The notes beneath the pieces are model-generated. The model did not search any database. It was given only the letters and a program-made list of their open reading frames with translations, and had not been told where the DNA came from. From NCBI GenBank assembly GCA_016169945.1, contig JADLSH010000369.1, forward strand, positions 8,457,001 through 8,521,000: DNA of 64,000 nucleotides, read 5' to 3'. Below are positions 1 to 18,989 of this stretch, one piece after another. The position numbers were made by a program, and so were the translations under genes. This stretch comes from Trachythela sp. YZ-2020. Lineage: Eukaryota > Cnidaria > Anthozoa > Malacalcyonacea > Clavulariidae. Within the stretch, counting starts at the first letter, position 1, and every line of letters starts with the position of its first letter.

Positions 1-900
1 TGGGGGGGAAATTCAACTGTGACCATTAATATGGAAGCACTGAAGTACTCTGCGGCGAAGACATATTTTTGTTGAATTTTGGATCCTGTAACACCATAAT
101 TTACAAGTAAATGCAAGTAATGTTTCAGGAAAATCTCTCCTTAATCCTACACTGATAAAGAATATTTCACAATTCGCCGTGGGAAGTGTATGCGTATTTA
201 TCGCTGACGTAAATAGATGAGTCATGCATAGAATTATAGCTATCAGTATTTATATGTCAAAATTTTCAAGTTCTCATGACATTTGTTTTTCGAAGACCTA
301 TTATTAACTTCGCTTTGAAAATCGTGTTTTTTAACGTCAAGCGTAAACATACGCAGGCAAATTATTCCCATTTATAATTACTTGTAACAAAGACGGACCC
401 TACCAAGCTTCCCAATAACATGATCATTGAAACTTTGCTTTTAGTAAAAAATATTTTATTTGTAATCTTGAGAGAGGACAAAGTTATCAAGGCAATGAAT
501 GTTGTGGATGAATAGTTACAGTAAATATTACGTTGTCGTTGTGTTGAAAGAAAAACATTCGTTAATCTTTATGTTTATGACTTATACTCAGTATTAAGTT
601 ATAGAAGGACAAAGAGTAAAGAGTAGTTACATGTATGATATAGTTTAGGTTTGTAAATATTACAGGGTTCATATTATTAAATGTTGTGTTGAAAATTTTG
701 TTTACAGTAATATGACTCTACTGTACTTGTACTCTATAATTCCGGACTGTCACTTCAAATTTTACACATGGGCGGCTATTATATATTAGCCCAAGTTAAG
801 TAAGTCCAAGTCGGAAATCTGAATTGTTTGGTGAAATAGTATAAAAACAAAGGGTGTATAGTCGGTCACTGCCTTCAACTAGAACACCGACACAATTTTT
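1..900. other. AT-rich stretch without recognisable gene
   Basis: No open frame longer than about 70 codons, no splice-bounded coding segment and no inverted repeat was recognised. It looks like intergenic or intronic DNA. Confidence 0.5.
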
Positions 901-902
901 AA

Positions 903-1162
903 CACAGATAGGAAATATCCCACAACGATCTGTGTTCATATTAGCATCAAAAGTATAAAAGCGAATATAAGTTTTTACCCCATGCATCAGGCGTTTGTCG
1001 AGCTTTTTACCACAGGCGAAGATAAATCACCTACACTGATAGGAAATATCCCACAACGCTCTGTATTCACAATAGTATCAAAAGTATAAAAGCGAATATA
1101 AGCTCACCCCCTGCAGCAGGCGTTTGTCAAGTTTTTTACCACAGGCGAAGATAAATCACCTA
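903..1162. repeat. Two-copy tandem repeat, period about 131 bp
   Basis: The block beginning GATAGGAAATATCCCACAACG occurs at about 907 and again at about 1038. Both copies run on through AAAGTATAAAAGCGAATATAAG and end with GGCGAAGATAAATCACCTA. The copies differ by scattered substitutions, so this is an old local duplication. Apparent minus-strand coding here is rejected because it follows the repeat. Confidence 0.8.
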
Positions 1163-1224
1163 ATAAAATTCAAGTCGCAGTTTAACATAAGTCAGTTCGC
1201 CACCGCAGAGTGATACATTGAAGC

Positions 1225-1725
1225 ATGAATTCATTAACTGGTGAGTAGTTTTAAATAATGGAAACGTTTGATGTGTTTACTAAACTCACAAAAATAACGA
1301 TAATACTTATTCTACATGTAGAAACTTGTGAAAGATGTGAAACCATCGTGCTAAAGCCTAGGTGTAGGCACAAGGTACACCTTAAAAACGTGGAGTTTCA
1401 TCTAGTCAATGGGAAAGAGTTAGCTTGCCCAATCTGCAGGTATGTTCGTATTATTATTTTTATCACTGTGTAAAACTCTAATCGTAAATGACTTTCAACC
1501 ACACTTCACTATTATCTCTTCTCTTTTATTTTAATTTTTCTTCGTGTCATTGCGTCGTAAATGACTTTCAACCACACTTCACTATTACCTTCCTAATTGA
1601 AGTATGTATCATCCATATCTTGTATTACTATACATTTAAACAGTCATACATGATAGTATGTGACTGTTATTATATTCTTTCTCTTTAGCTCCCAGAAGAA
1701 GACAACAACTCATGATTGTTTGTAA
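1225..1725 (+). CDS. Candidate small Cys-rich (RING/zinc-ribbon-like) three-exon gene
   Basis: Three exons can be joined with consistent phases: 1225-1240 (ATG, donor GTGAGT), 1322-1439 (acceptor ATGTAG, donor GTATGT) and 1689-1725 (acceptor CTTTAG, stop TAA). The predicted product is only about 56 residues. It contains CERC, then PRCRHKVH, then CPIC near the C-terminus, a spacing that resembles a short RING or treble-clef zinc site. Exon 2 is the strong part; the 16-base first exon is weak. Another splice-bounded open segment at about 1811-1888 (acceptor TTTACAG, donor GTAAAT) could be an alternative downstream exon. No named family recognised; it could also be a fragment of a larger gene or a domesticated element. 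Confidence 0.35.
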
Positions 1726-2189
1726 AAATTCAGTTAAATACAATTTTAAAACATTATGTGTGTGTGTGTGTTTTACTTATTATTCAAACATGCAGAAATA
1801 CAAGTTTACAGGGAAGTTCAAACCATGTAACAAGCAATGAGTCTAAAACAACCTCTTTACCAAATATATATGATGTAGATTTTGAGGTAAATAAGTAAGC
1901 CATCGGGGTAATAATAACTGTACAGGGAAGCGGTACAACTAAATACATTTCAAAATCTGGGCGCCAAAAACAATCGAACGATATGACGTTTTTCCTGAAA
2001 CACAATAGCCAAAACCCGTTTGAAACAAGTTTTTACATGCTTTCTGTCAACATGCGCGCGCACCTGTTCACACGGCTGGCCTGGAAACTAATTCACATGG
2101 GTAAGAGCTCCGGAAAAGTGCTGACGTAAGAGGGGCTATACCTGTAGGCTATCTGACGAAAGAGGGGCTATACCTGCAGGCTATCTACT

Positions 2190-3714
2190 CTCGCGAGTAT
2201 CATCCAAATGTTGTACTTTAACACAATGCTAGTTGACTAAAGAATAATTCAACCAAGTTTCGTCGGGTTTTGGAGTAGTGCCATGTATTTTATCTTCGAT
2301 TTTGTGTCCTTCGAATTTCCTCAATTATGTCGCTATTGCAATGTCTCGCCGCTTCTCTGCCCGATAAATGCCACTTCTTCGTCCACATCTGTATTTATAT
2401 TACAGTATCCAAAAATAATTGATTGTAGAATAGTCCCAATCGAAAAATTGAAAGCTTAGTCCCACTTGGGAGTGAAAAACCTCCCCTCGTTGATCAAGAA
2501 TGAGAATCAAAAACAAAAGGTTCAAAATAATTTGAAAGTCTCGCGCAATCTTCACGAAAACTCCTCGTGGACAACATTACAGGGGGGGTGAACATTTTCA
2601 CGAATACGTTTGTTCGCGACCACAAACCCAAGTAAAGTTCGTGTGTTTAACTGTTTATATGTTTATGACAAAATAAACAAATATTGGCGTAATTTTGTAT
2701 TTTTCTGGTTTCCTTTAGCTATAAAAAAGAAACCAGAGACTTACGCAATCTTTTTGCACCATAATTTTAAGGCTATTCTGTGTAGACGCCTGTACGTTTC
2801 AGCCCTCAGACCTGTTTTATTTACTCTTAATTAAAGTAAAACATAATCTATCGCACTTGACAGATGTAAAAATACTATTTTACTTTTTGCATTTTTGCTT
2901 GCTAAGGTGTGACCGACGGGTTTCCCGTGCCTTAAGACCAGTCGGCCTCCTAAAGGCTGTTTTGCCGGGATCACGTAGTTGTCAAAACATGTGTAATGTG
3001 GAATTTATAACATGTGCTTTCTATGCATGGTTTTTGTAATAAGAAAGACAAGATCCATCAGGTTTTTAATTAAGAGTAAATAAAACTGAGGTCTGAGGGC
3101 TGAAACGTACAGGCGTCTACACAGAATAGCCTTAAAATTATGGTGCAAAAAGATTGCGTAAGTCTCTGGTTTCTTTTTTATAGCTAAAGGAAACCAGAAA
3201 AATACAAAATTACGCGAATATTTGTTTATTTTGTCATAAACATATAAACAGTTAAACACACGAACTTTACTTGGGTTGCTGTGGTCGCGAACAAACGTAT
3301 TCGTGAAAATGTCACCCCCCCTGTAATGTTGTCCACGAGGAGTTTTCGTGAAGATTGCGCGAGACTTTCAAATTATTTTGAACCTTTTGTTTTTGATTCT
3401 CATTCTTGATCAACGAGGGGAGGTTTTTCACTCCCAAGTGGGACTAAGCTTCCAATTTTTCGATTGGGACTATTCTACAATAAATTATTTTTGGATACTG
3501 TAATATAAATACAGATGTGGACGAAGAAGTGGCATTTATCGGGCAGGGAAGCACCGAGACATTGCAATAGCGACATAATTGAGGAAATGTCGAAGGACAC
3601 AAAATCGAAGATAAAATACATGGCACTACTCCAAAACCCGACGAAACTTGGTTGAATTATTCTTTAGTCAACTAGCATTGTGTTAAAGTACAACATTTGG
3701 ATGATACTTGCGAG
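2190..3714. mobile_element. Fold-back element with about 645-bp inverted arms
   Basis: The left arm (2190-2836) is repeated in reverse complement at 3066-3714 with only a few differences. The arms start with CTCGCGAGTATCATCC and CTCGCAAGTATCATCC. A unique spacer of about 230 bp lies between. No transposase is encoded, so it is a non-autonomous fold-back DNA transposon or a large hairpin. Just upstream (about 2126-2189) a short GAGGGGCTATACCTG unit is tandemly doubled. No target duplication was identified. Confidence 0.85.
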
Positions 3715-4186
3715 GCTCGGCGATAAAAAGCAAACAAATCGGCAAAATATGGCGGAAATCGTGTTCTGGCGGGGGGTAAGTGAAATGAAATGTGTTATAT
3801 CTCAACAAAACAATATCATACCTTATGAAATTTATAATAATTATATTAAAATAAGCATATTTTTTCATCCTATGACAAAAATATTTAGGAAATAAGAAAA
3901 CATAGACTTTGCCAGGTGAATGAGTAATTTGATGCATAATTAGCAGTTGACCTGGGATGGTGCATAGTCATTTTCTTGTAAAATATGATACCTAGACAAA
4001 TTTCACCCTCCAGTGGCCACCCCTAAAAGCAACCATTCTAAACACTATAAGCAATTCAGAAAGGCTGTAGCTTTGGCGGTTCAGGATTTAGAGCTATGTC
4101 GACAGTGCCGTTTCTGGGCGTGGTCATTTTCAGGGCTTTCGCCCCGGATTCGGGTTTTGGCACATACGCCATGTTGACCGCCATGG
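3715..4186. other. No gene seen
   Basis: Spacer between the fold-back element and a LINE remnant; only short open frames. Confidence 0.4.
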
Positions 4187-4189
4187 TCA

Positions 4190-5000
4190 TTTTACCCTAA
4201 AACAGTTGAGATAATCTGTCCTAAATGAAATGCATACAAACTCCTTTACAGGTCCTAGACTATTGCAGAAATCCAAATATATCAAATCAACTCCATGACC
4301 GCTATCCAAAAGATTTGCTATTTCTTCAACAGTTTCCAGGAGATTAGATAAACAAGATTTTCCTGCAACAAAACCATGTTGGAAAGGTGACACTTTATAT
4401 TGGACGTGCTGCAGGATGTGCTTACGCAAGATCTTTTGATAAACCTTGCATAGAATGCACGTTAATGAGACTGGTCTATAATTACTCGCATCCGACTTGC
4501 ACCCTTTCTTAAAAAGGGGAATTACAATAGCTTGTTTCCAAATCGCTGGAATATTTTCATACTTTGCACAACTTCTAAATAATTGGCTGACTGCTCGAAC
4601 AAACATTGGATTGTCGCTCAGTGTCTTCAATATTTTTGAATGAATTTCATCCGGACCATGAGAATTGAACATATCCAAAGAGCTTAGCAATTTGTAAACA
4701 TCACTGTCATCAATACACATATCCTCAATATATGATATATCTGTGGTAGTAACGTAACATTCCTTTCTCAGATGCCCATCAGGCTCCGTTATAAACACAG
4801 ATGAAAAATAGTCAGCAAGTAAGTCTGCGGTTTCTTTAGGACTTGTCGTCTTCGCATTAGAGTCCTGGTTTGTTAGAGGTTCAACCAATTCATTCACTTT
4901 TCTCTTTGATCGAATATATGAGAAAAATAACATGTATCTGCTCATGCGTATTTGCATAATTGTATAATTTAATAAAGTAATTAAAGAGTACAGGGGCGTG
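4190..5000 (-). pseudogene. LINE reverse transcriptase fragment
   Basis: Read on the minus strand this gives the N-terminal half of a non-LTR reverse transcriptase: a linker, then HGPDEIHSKIL (the PD-I/RT-0 motif), KQAIVIPLFKKG, SNYRPVSLTCILCKVYQKIL (RT-2), FQHGFVAGKSCLSNLLE and VDLIYLDF (the first part of the catalytic A motif). The reading stops right after the DF, where the catalytic block should continue, so palm and thumb are missing. The motif set fits the Jockey superfamily (CR1/L2/Jockey group). It is a truncated relic, not a host gene. Confidence 0.85.
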
Positions 5001-5029
5001 GCAACCGGGCGGAGCATGGGGGGTGTGAT

Positions 5030-5905
5030 GCCTCCCAATAATTCTAAATATTAAAAAGTTGGTCAAAAATGGTTTGTTGTTGGTAAAAAATATTGAGAAA
5101 TTATGCGTTGAGACTATGTGCTGAAATGATAAAACGTGCAACGCAAGTACAATAATTCTAAATATTAAAGAGTTGGTCAGAACATTTGTTGTTGGTTAAA
5201 ATATATAAGAACACGTTCTAATTTTCAAACATTATGCGCTCCTGAGTACGTATAAATCGAGGGGCAAATTTCTTTTATCACACAATTGTAGTTTAGTATG
5301 TGGTAAAGACGATTCCGGATGTTGTTTGCCCCAAAAATTATTGTAAGAGCTGTACAACATGATTTCTTTCGTCTTCTGAGACATCGTGAAAACGCCATGT
5401 TTTTATTGCGAAATTTTCAAGAAAGGAGCCCACGTTACTTCACGCTATTTCTAAAAGTTTTATATATATTTTCAGTGACACATAGGCACGCGGATAGTCC
5501 AAATATTTAACATGCACGCACTTAGAGTAAGGTCAACGTGTATCTCTTTATTGTGGGGGGGGGGGGGTCAGGTGAGGTAAGCAACGAGTCAATTCCAATT
5601 AAAAACTCCCAAACCATAGACGGTAGACAGACATAAAATATCATAAAGATATTTTCACGTGTATTGTGCCTTGTTCTAATGTAATAACAGAATTTTGTGA
5701 TTTATGACCTTCCAATTACTTTTAAAAACTCGTATCATAATGCCGGAAATGGCGTTTCCGAGCCCTAGAAATCCAAAATTTTCCCGCGGAGCATGCCCCC
5801 AGACCCGCCTATGGGGTTCGTGGCTTCGCCACCCCAAAAAAATCCTCACTACTCCCCCCCCCCCAAAAAAAAAATTCGACCCTGGCTACGCCACTGTGTA
5901 GAAGC
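5030..5905. mobile_element. Debris of DNA-transposon ends and short direct repeats
   Basis: The block CAATAATTCTAAATATTAAA followed by GTTGGTCA occurs at about 5035 and again at about 5150. The same kind of end, headed by GGGGGGTGT and CCCCCCAATAATT, recurs at about 23262-23330 and 24976-25040, which marks it as dispersed repeat DNA. A G-run lies near 5555. At about 5780-5895 a C-rich segment ends with CCTGGCTACGCCACTG, a typical transposon-terminus sequence; a similar one is near 20380. Family not assigned. Confidence 0.5.
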
Positions 5906-6640
5906 TATAGAAACCCAACCAAAAAATTGAAAAAGTATTCGCTCTAGTTTCGATAGGGCCTAAAGCTAAGGGTTCGAGCTCATTATAAATATGGCTCGTT
6001 TGATTAAAGCCGTCACGTGATGTGCCTTATGCGTCATTGCGCCTCTCAAGTTCCCAGAAGAGGCAGGGTACCCTTAATGCTAAGAATTGTTGAGCATAAA
6101 ATTGCAATTTATTTTAAAAGAAAAACTGTTCAAGAGATATATTTGAGACCGTTTTTCAAGAGTTATTATAACTGGAATCACCGGGTGTGCACGCGAGAAA
6201 ATATCTTACCGTTTCGCATGCAAAATAATGTGCTGAAATAACGCCTTGTTTGATCAAAACCGACCAAGTTGTTTCGCGTGAAATTATTGTATATGAAACA
6301 ACACAGAAAAAGGTGTTGTATTCCTTCCTCAAGAAAATTTAAGGAAAACAATATTCGAAACCAAGTTCTACACGTCTAGAGCTACAATCCTATCATAAAA
6401 TAAATTTGCCCCTCGAGAAGGTAAGCCTGCACATGTTTTTGGTCGTCTGCCTCCCTGACTATCACCAGTTATAACTTTTGCATGTATTTCTAGTTAAACT
6501 ATTTTAAAATAAGTCAATCATAGCCAATCCAAATGTCTACATTAAGTACAGCTCTGTATCCCTCAACAGCTAAAACGCATATCAAATTTGAGCTAGTTTT
6601 GTAATAATTTTCAGAACTATGTGCTTGTTGGTCTACTCAC
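5906..6640. other. No gene seen
   Basis: Intergenic or intronic DNA between transposon debris and the second exon of MRH locus A. Confidence 0.4.
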
Positions 6641-6648
6641 ATACTTAC

Positions 6649-13930
<7,282 letters not shown>

Positions 13931-14272
13931 TGCTTTTGCCTCACTGTAAGAACCAATTGTCAATCAGATCTGGAATAAAAAACAAAGTATATTGTCTTGA
14001 TCAAATATTTACCAAGTAAGTGCTGTAATTAGGTAGGTAAGTAAAAGGTTTATTTACACACAGTATACTGGTCAAAAAATATATAAAACAAAACATACTC
14101 CGCTCAAGATTTGAATAACAAACAAGAATATACTGTATACGCGGTGATATTTCGATTCTATTTCAAAATCATTGTCAAACCTAATAAAATTACAAATGAG
14201 CTAGTATTTATATACAACCCAGGAACGATGACATCATCAAGCAACAAAGAGAGATATTTATAGGAAGCATTA

Positions 14273-14672
14273 TGCACTAGTCAATTGAAACCCTGGCCCC
14301 CGGGAGTATGCGGGGATTTTAACATTTCTCGAGTGTTAAAATCCCGGCCTAAACACGTCGTCCATTTGTTAAACTGCCCGGCTTGCCAGGCCAAACATCC
14401 AGTTTTCCAAAGTCTAGCTTTCCGTATAGTCGTCTGATCAGTAATTTTTGAAATAAAAAAGTGCTGTTACAGGAAGCTGTCAAAGAAGAAAGTCGAAGGC
14501 TCTACGAGAGTTAATTCCCCGACATTTTATCACGGCCTTTGTGTCAGTGTTAAAACCCCGGGTAGCATGATGGCAACGTTTGTTAAAACTCTGTATTTCC
14601 CCCGCAAAGTCCCGTTAAAACCCCGCATATGCCCGGGGCTGGGGGGAAGCGGGGTTTCAATTGACTAGTGCA
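14273..14672. mobile_element. Harbinger-type MITE, TGCACTAGTCAAT family (copy 1)
   Basis: Ends TGCACTAGTCAATTGAAACC and its reverse complement, flanked by TTA on both sides (14270-14272 and 14673-14675). TWA duplications are the PIF/Harbinger hallmark. Internal G/C-rich blocks (CCCGGCC, GGGATTTTAAC) are shared with copies at 23625 and 34192-34586. Confidence 0.9.
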
Positions 14673-14730
14673 TTAGCACTAATGACGGGAAAGAATGGTA
14701 AAGTAACACAGTGTGAGATGTAGCAAAGTG

Positions 14731-15066
14731 TTATGGAAAAAGGACTAGATATTTGCTAGCTTTAAGACCTGTGTTTAGCGATGGATTTTTGAATTTGATA
14801 TGTAAGGCCTCAATACAACGTAGTTTTTTAGATGTGACAGTATTTGAAGAATAAAGAATTTTGAAATTTGTGCTAATTATGTTGTTGAAGTTAGTGGTTA
14901 TGTCGTCTGTGTCTTCGAGTACGTTAATGTTGTCATAGATATTGTTAAGGAGGTGCATGTTCGCAGTTAGTGAGATGATTTCCAAATGCACATTTATGTG
15001 GATCCGAGTGTTCCAAATTATATATAAACGCCTTTCCGTTTTCCCTACGTATTTATAGAATTGCAT
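14731..15066 (-). pseudogene. GIY-YIG endonuclease fragment of a Penelope-like element
   Basis: The minus-strand frame opens with KYVGKTERRLYIIWN, the GIY-YIG core with the Arg-rich continuation, and ends with LRCIEALHIKFKNPSLNTGL, whose Glu and the NPSLN tail match the C-terminal part of Penelope-type and similar GIY-YIG endonucleases. No reverse transcriptase lies upstream, so this is the 3' remnant of a 5'-truncated insertion. Confidence 0.65.
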
Positions 15067-15416
15067 CCCCTTGAAAGTTCAGGAATTTTGTCTTTGGTCG
15101 ATGTAAAATACGAAATTTTGGTTGTTTAAAATTTTCGGCTGGAAATGGATATATACAGTACTAGTCACTTGTGAAACAAATGGACAATCAACCTGCTTTA
15201 CATTCATAGTGGGGTACATATATTGGAGTAAAAAATGTCAAAGGGGTTGTATTGAGGTTGGTTTGATATGTAAATTACACAACTTTCACTGTATAATGAG
15301 TTACCATATTTTGAAATATATATCTTTCTATTTGGGGCAGGGTTTTCCACAAAAAATGGTGATTTGAAATGTTGCCAGATGCTATATAACTAACAAACAA
15401 AGCAGGGTGTTAGCTA

Positions 15417-16362
15417 CAGTAAAAAATTCGGCCTTGTACGCCGTTTTCCCAATTACATTTAGCTTGCAATTTCCCAATTTAGATCTGCAAAAATAATTTT
15501 ATGAAAAAAATTAAAATATAAGATTGCTAAACTTCAAAACTCCGCTCAAGAAGAATTGGGAACCAGATCAGTGTATTCTTTGGCAAACTTGTATTTTATG
15601 TACAGTAAAAAATTCGGCCTTGTACGCCGTTTTCCCAATTACATTTAGCTTGCAATTTCCCAATTTAGACACAGGCAGAGTTGGGTAGAGTCGTATTTAT
15701 AGTATACTATATAAAGATTGTATTATGGTAAAATTTGTGATGAAAATATATATTTTAAATAAAATTTACTTGCCTAATTGTTGTTTGTGTTCTCCTTTTA
15801 TCCCTACTTTGTTGAGCTATTAATTAATCGAAAGTTTTTGCTTGATGCCTGCGGCACACGCCGAATACTTAATAGGAGTTATAAAAGGCTGATTATTCTC
15901 AGCCCCGGATCCGTCGAGACAAACATGTTAATACGAATATTCTCCCTCTTAAATTGCTTTATTCTCCAAGAAAATTCGCCAGCATGTAGAACAAACACCG
16001 ATCTTTTCATATATAACGATACTTCAACATCTCGGGCAATTTTTAAACCAATTTTTGATCAATAGGAATCAAACCTGGCCTTCTCTACCGTTGAGATTTA
16101 CAGGGGGGTGCGCGCCAATCAGCGCACAGCATGCAAATACAAAACAGATATTTCCGGTTACAGCCAACCAATCACGACCTCACTTGCGATTGTTTACATT
16201 TTTCAAAATCTGATATTCAAAAAGACTATAAATCAAGATGTTGTAGCGCACCTCCCTGCAAATCTCAACGATTAAAATATAAGATTGCTCAACTTCAAAA
16301 CTCCGCTCATGAAGAATTGGGAACAAGATCAGTGTATTTTTTGGCAAATTTGTATTTTATGA
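15417..16362. repeat. Dispersed local duplications
   Basis: AAATTCGGCCTTGTACGCCG with its following 50 bases occurs at about 15423 and 15608. AAAATATAAGATTGCT with about 80 following bases occurs at about 15506 and 16274. The second pair differs by several substitutions. No coding; probably decayed transposon pieces. Confidence 0.7.
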
Positions 16363-17019
16363 TGAGTTTTACTTTTCAAAATGACTTTGACTGAGAGCTG
16401 TATATATCACACATACAATATCACTATGGCTAGATTTTATATATTTGGACGGTTTAAAATTATGCTTAAAAAGCGCTATCCGAACGCACAGAGAATGCCA
16501 TTTAATAGGTGGATCGATACAGTTTTCAAAAACTCAGATGTCCAACACGTTTTTAAACTCCGTATTTTTAGGTTTTATTCACCAGGTGTATCAGGGTTTT
16601 CATATATTCTTTCTACTTTCAAATTATGTTAGTTTTAGTAACACATAGTTCGTTACTATGGCAACATACGCGTACGAAATTCTCTCCAAAATAGCCTATC
16701 GCCTCGTGTAGTTGGAAAAGAAGCACGGTGACCCCCATTTTTTTTCGTGCATTGTTTTACTTGAAAAAGGCAAAAAATGTCGTTTTCTTCAATAAATTTT
16801 TTTGGTATTACAGAATTTTTTTATTTTTGGTATATGAAAGATTTTTGCGGTGCAATACAGCATGCAAAATTTGAACATAGGTCACCGGACAAAATATCGA
16901 GATTTAGTATAATTTCAGTAGTAAATAATGCCTTTCAAGTGTTTTGATTGGTTGGCTGAGCAGTAACTCTGAGGCATTATTTACTAGCCGGAGCTAGTAA
17001 ATAATGCTTTTCTTTCAAA

Positions 17020-17137
17020 ATGGCTTCCCAAAGTCGTTTTGTGGTGATTTCTCTCCATGAAATTAAAGAAATAAAGGATAAAGCAGTTCCACAAAACACA
17101 AAACTAGCAACAAAATATGGGGTTAAGCTTTTTAAAG
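17020..17137 (+). CDS. Crypton-like (DUF3504-type) first exon, remnant
   Basis: ATG at 17020 opens 39 codons ending at a GGTAAGAAATG donor. The peptide has SRFVVISLHEIKEIKDKAVPQ followed by NTKLATKYGVKLF, the N-terminal pattern (RF, acidic helix, NT..AT...V..F) common in Crypton/DUF3504 tyrosine-recombinase proteins. No downstream recombinase exon was found. Flanking sequence holds an inverted word AGTAAATAATGC / GCATTATTTACT (16920-17005), so this is probably a fragment carried by a non-autonomous element. An unrelated host first exon cannot be excluded. Confidence 0.4.
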
Positions 17138-17141
17138 GTAA

Positions 17142-18555
17142 GAAATGTTTTTGCAACTAATTTATTATGACAAATTTAAAACTTACGAGTGACAAGCAAA
17201 GAGCGGCAAATTTCACTTGCCAAGGACGTTCATTCACATTTAACATGAATGTGACAACAATTAACTTTTCCTAAACGTTTTAAATAGTTTGATTTATATC
17301 CTGCATGATCTTTCTTGTAAATTTTAAGCATTTTCAGCGCCATTCGGCCATAGACTTTCGAATTCCTGAGTATTTTAGTATACATTACGTATTTAAAAAG
17401 GAAGTAAATTATATTCATATACTAAAAGTCTAAAACAATTATTTACCTCAGTCTCGGTGAGTATTCACCTCGACCTCGTCTCGGTGAATATTCACCGATA
17501 ATCACCTCGACCACAGAATAAGTATATACCAGAAGTGTAACTTCATAGGGCTTTCGTGTCCTCAAATTTCCCAAAATGTACACGTCATGCACACGCCATC
17601 GTGCTTGCTTGTAAGATGACGACGTTTGATCGCGTCAGCACGAACAACTTTTCTATCAGTGTTTTGCATTTTCTCGCGGCCTTTTCTGCCATTTTACTAC
17701 TAATTTGTTTAACTAATTGACATACATTGCAAGGCCAATGGTTTTTTTCATTTCCGCAAATGTCAAGGCATGGTCAAAGGGCATGAAAGCAATGACGTAA
17801 TAACAAATGACGAATACACGTCATGCACACGCCATCACAACTTGCCAGTAAGATGGCGACCGCGGGACGAGCTTTTTACAGAAGATAGACATCTGTTCAT
17901 ACTTAATCTGTGCCTCGACTTCGGTAAATAATTGTTAAATAGCTCATTGTTTTTCAAAAATGGAATTTTTTAATGACGTCAGCAATTGACATCAAAACGG
18001 TTTATAACACGCGCAATGACGCGAGCAACTGCTCACGTCAGGTCATTTTGAAGTTCTTTCGTTAATATTACCGCGCGCACAATATAATATATAAAGACAG
18101 AGAAAAGAACTGACTGCAGCTTGAATGATACTCACAGGAAGACTCTTGCAAATTGCTGTGCCACTATAACTGAATGTATTTTTATGTCATTGGTTTTGGA
18201 GGAAGGAACAGGAACACCCCCCCCCCCCCCCCCAATAGAAAATCAAAGGTCCCTCTGGCAGCATTTACCAGGAAAGGCCGATAACTTTGTCTGAACGGCT
18301 TGTTTTTCATTGGCCCTAAAAATATACTGGTATCCTTTGGTTCAAGTTTCATATCCTGAAAATTTCGGGTTTAGTAGGTCAAAGTATATTTTGTTTTGAA
18401 TTCGTTTTTTTAATATTGTACAGCAATGGTCATGAGTGTGATCAGCTGGCCAGTGATGTAGCCAGGTTTTCCAGTCAAGGAGGCTGAAACATAACTAGGG
18501 GGGGGGACTCCCATAGTGGAAAGTTTGAAATAGTTAGAAGGACTTTAGATGGCAA
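17142..18555. other. Repeat-rich stretch without gene
   Basis: Contains TCGGTGAATATTCACCGA-type palindromes at about 17453-17500, the dispersed words ACTAAAAGTCTAAAAC (also near 22330 and 24045), and the segment CACGTCATGCACACGCCATC at about 17580 and 17820. A C run lies at about 18217-18232. No coding support. Confidence 0.5.
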
Positions 18556-18559
18556 TATC

Positions 18560-18944
18560 CCGGAGGCCTTAATGGATCATTTTGTAATTAAAGATCACGG
18601 ACGAGAAACACGAAACCGAGGTTGTTTGATAAACTTACCAACTATAAAACTTGAATATGCACGAAGAGGATTCTATTTCATGGGAGCTAAATTATATAAT
18701 GAGCTGCCATTAAATATTAGAACTGCAACAAGTTCTGAAGATTTTTATAAACTATTAATACTTCATTTTAGCTAATATATATATACATACATTATAGATA
18801 CTTTTTAATGAACTGCTTGGAACATCTTGAAATTTCAATTTTTAACCTATTATAGATTTTTACTAAAGTAGTTTTTAGGACACAGGACACGCGTTGATAA
18901 CAGCAATATTCTTGCTGAAGTGTTTTTATCCTGTTAAAATATTC

Positions 18945-18979
<35 letters not shown>

Positions 18980-18985
18980 GATCAG
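18560..18985 (+). pseudogene. LINE 3' end with (ATT)n tail
   Basis: The frame at 18572-18775 ends with EYARRGFYFMGAKLYNELPL, the typical C-terminal RRG-F-F-GAKLYN-LP block of Jockey-superfamily ORF2 proteins, followed by a stop, a short 3' UTR and a run of ATT units at about 18948-18979. It is a 5'-truncated copy. Confidence 0.75.
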
Positions 18986-18989
18986 TCCG

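Noticed and set aside
903..1162. Minus-strand exon with ICVKNCVGVLVEG text
   Set aside because: It falls in a tandem duplication and has no splice signals fitting the MRH exon pattern.
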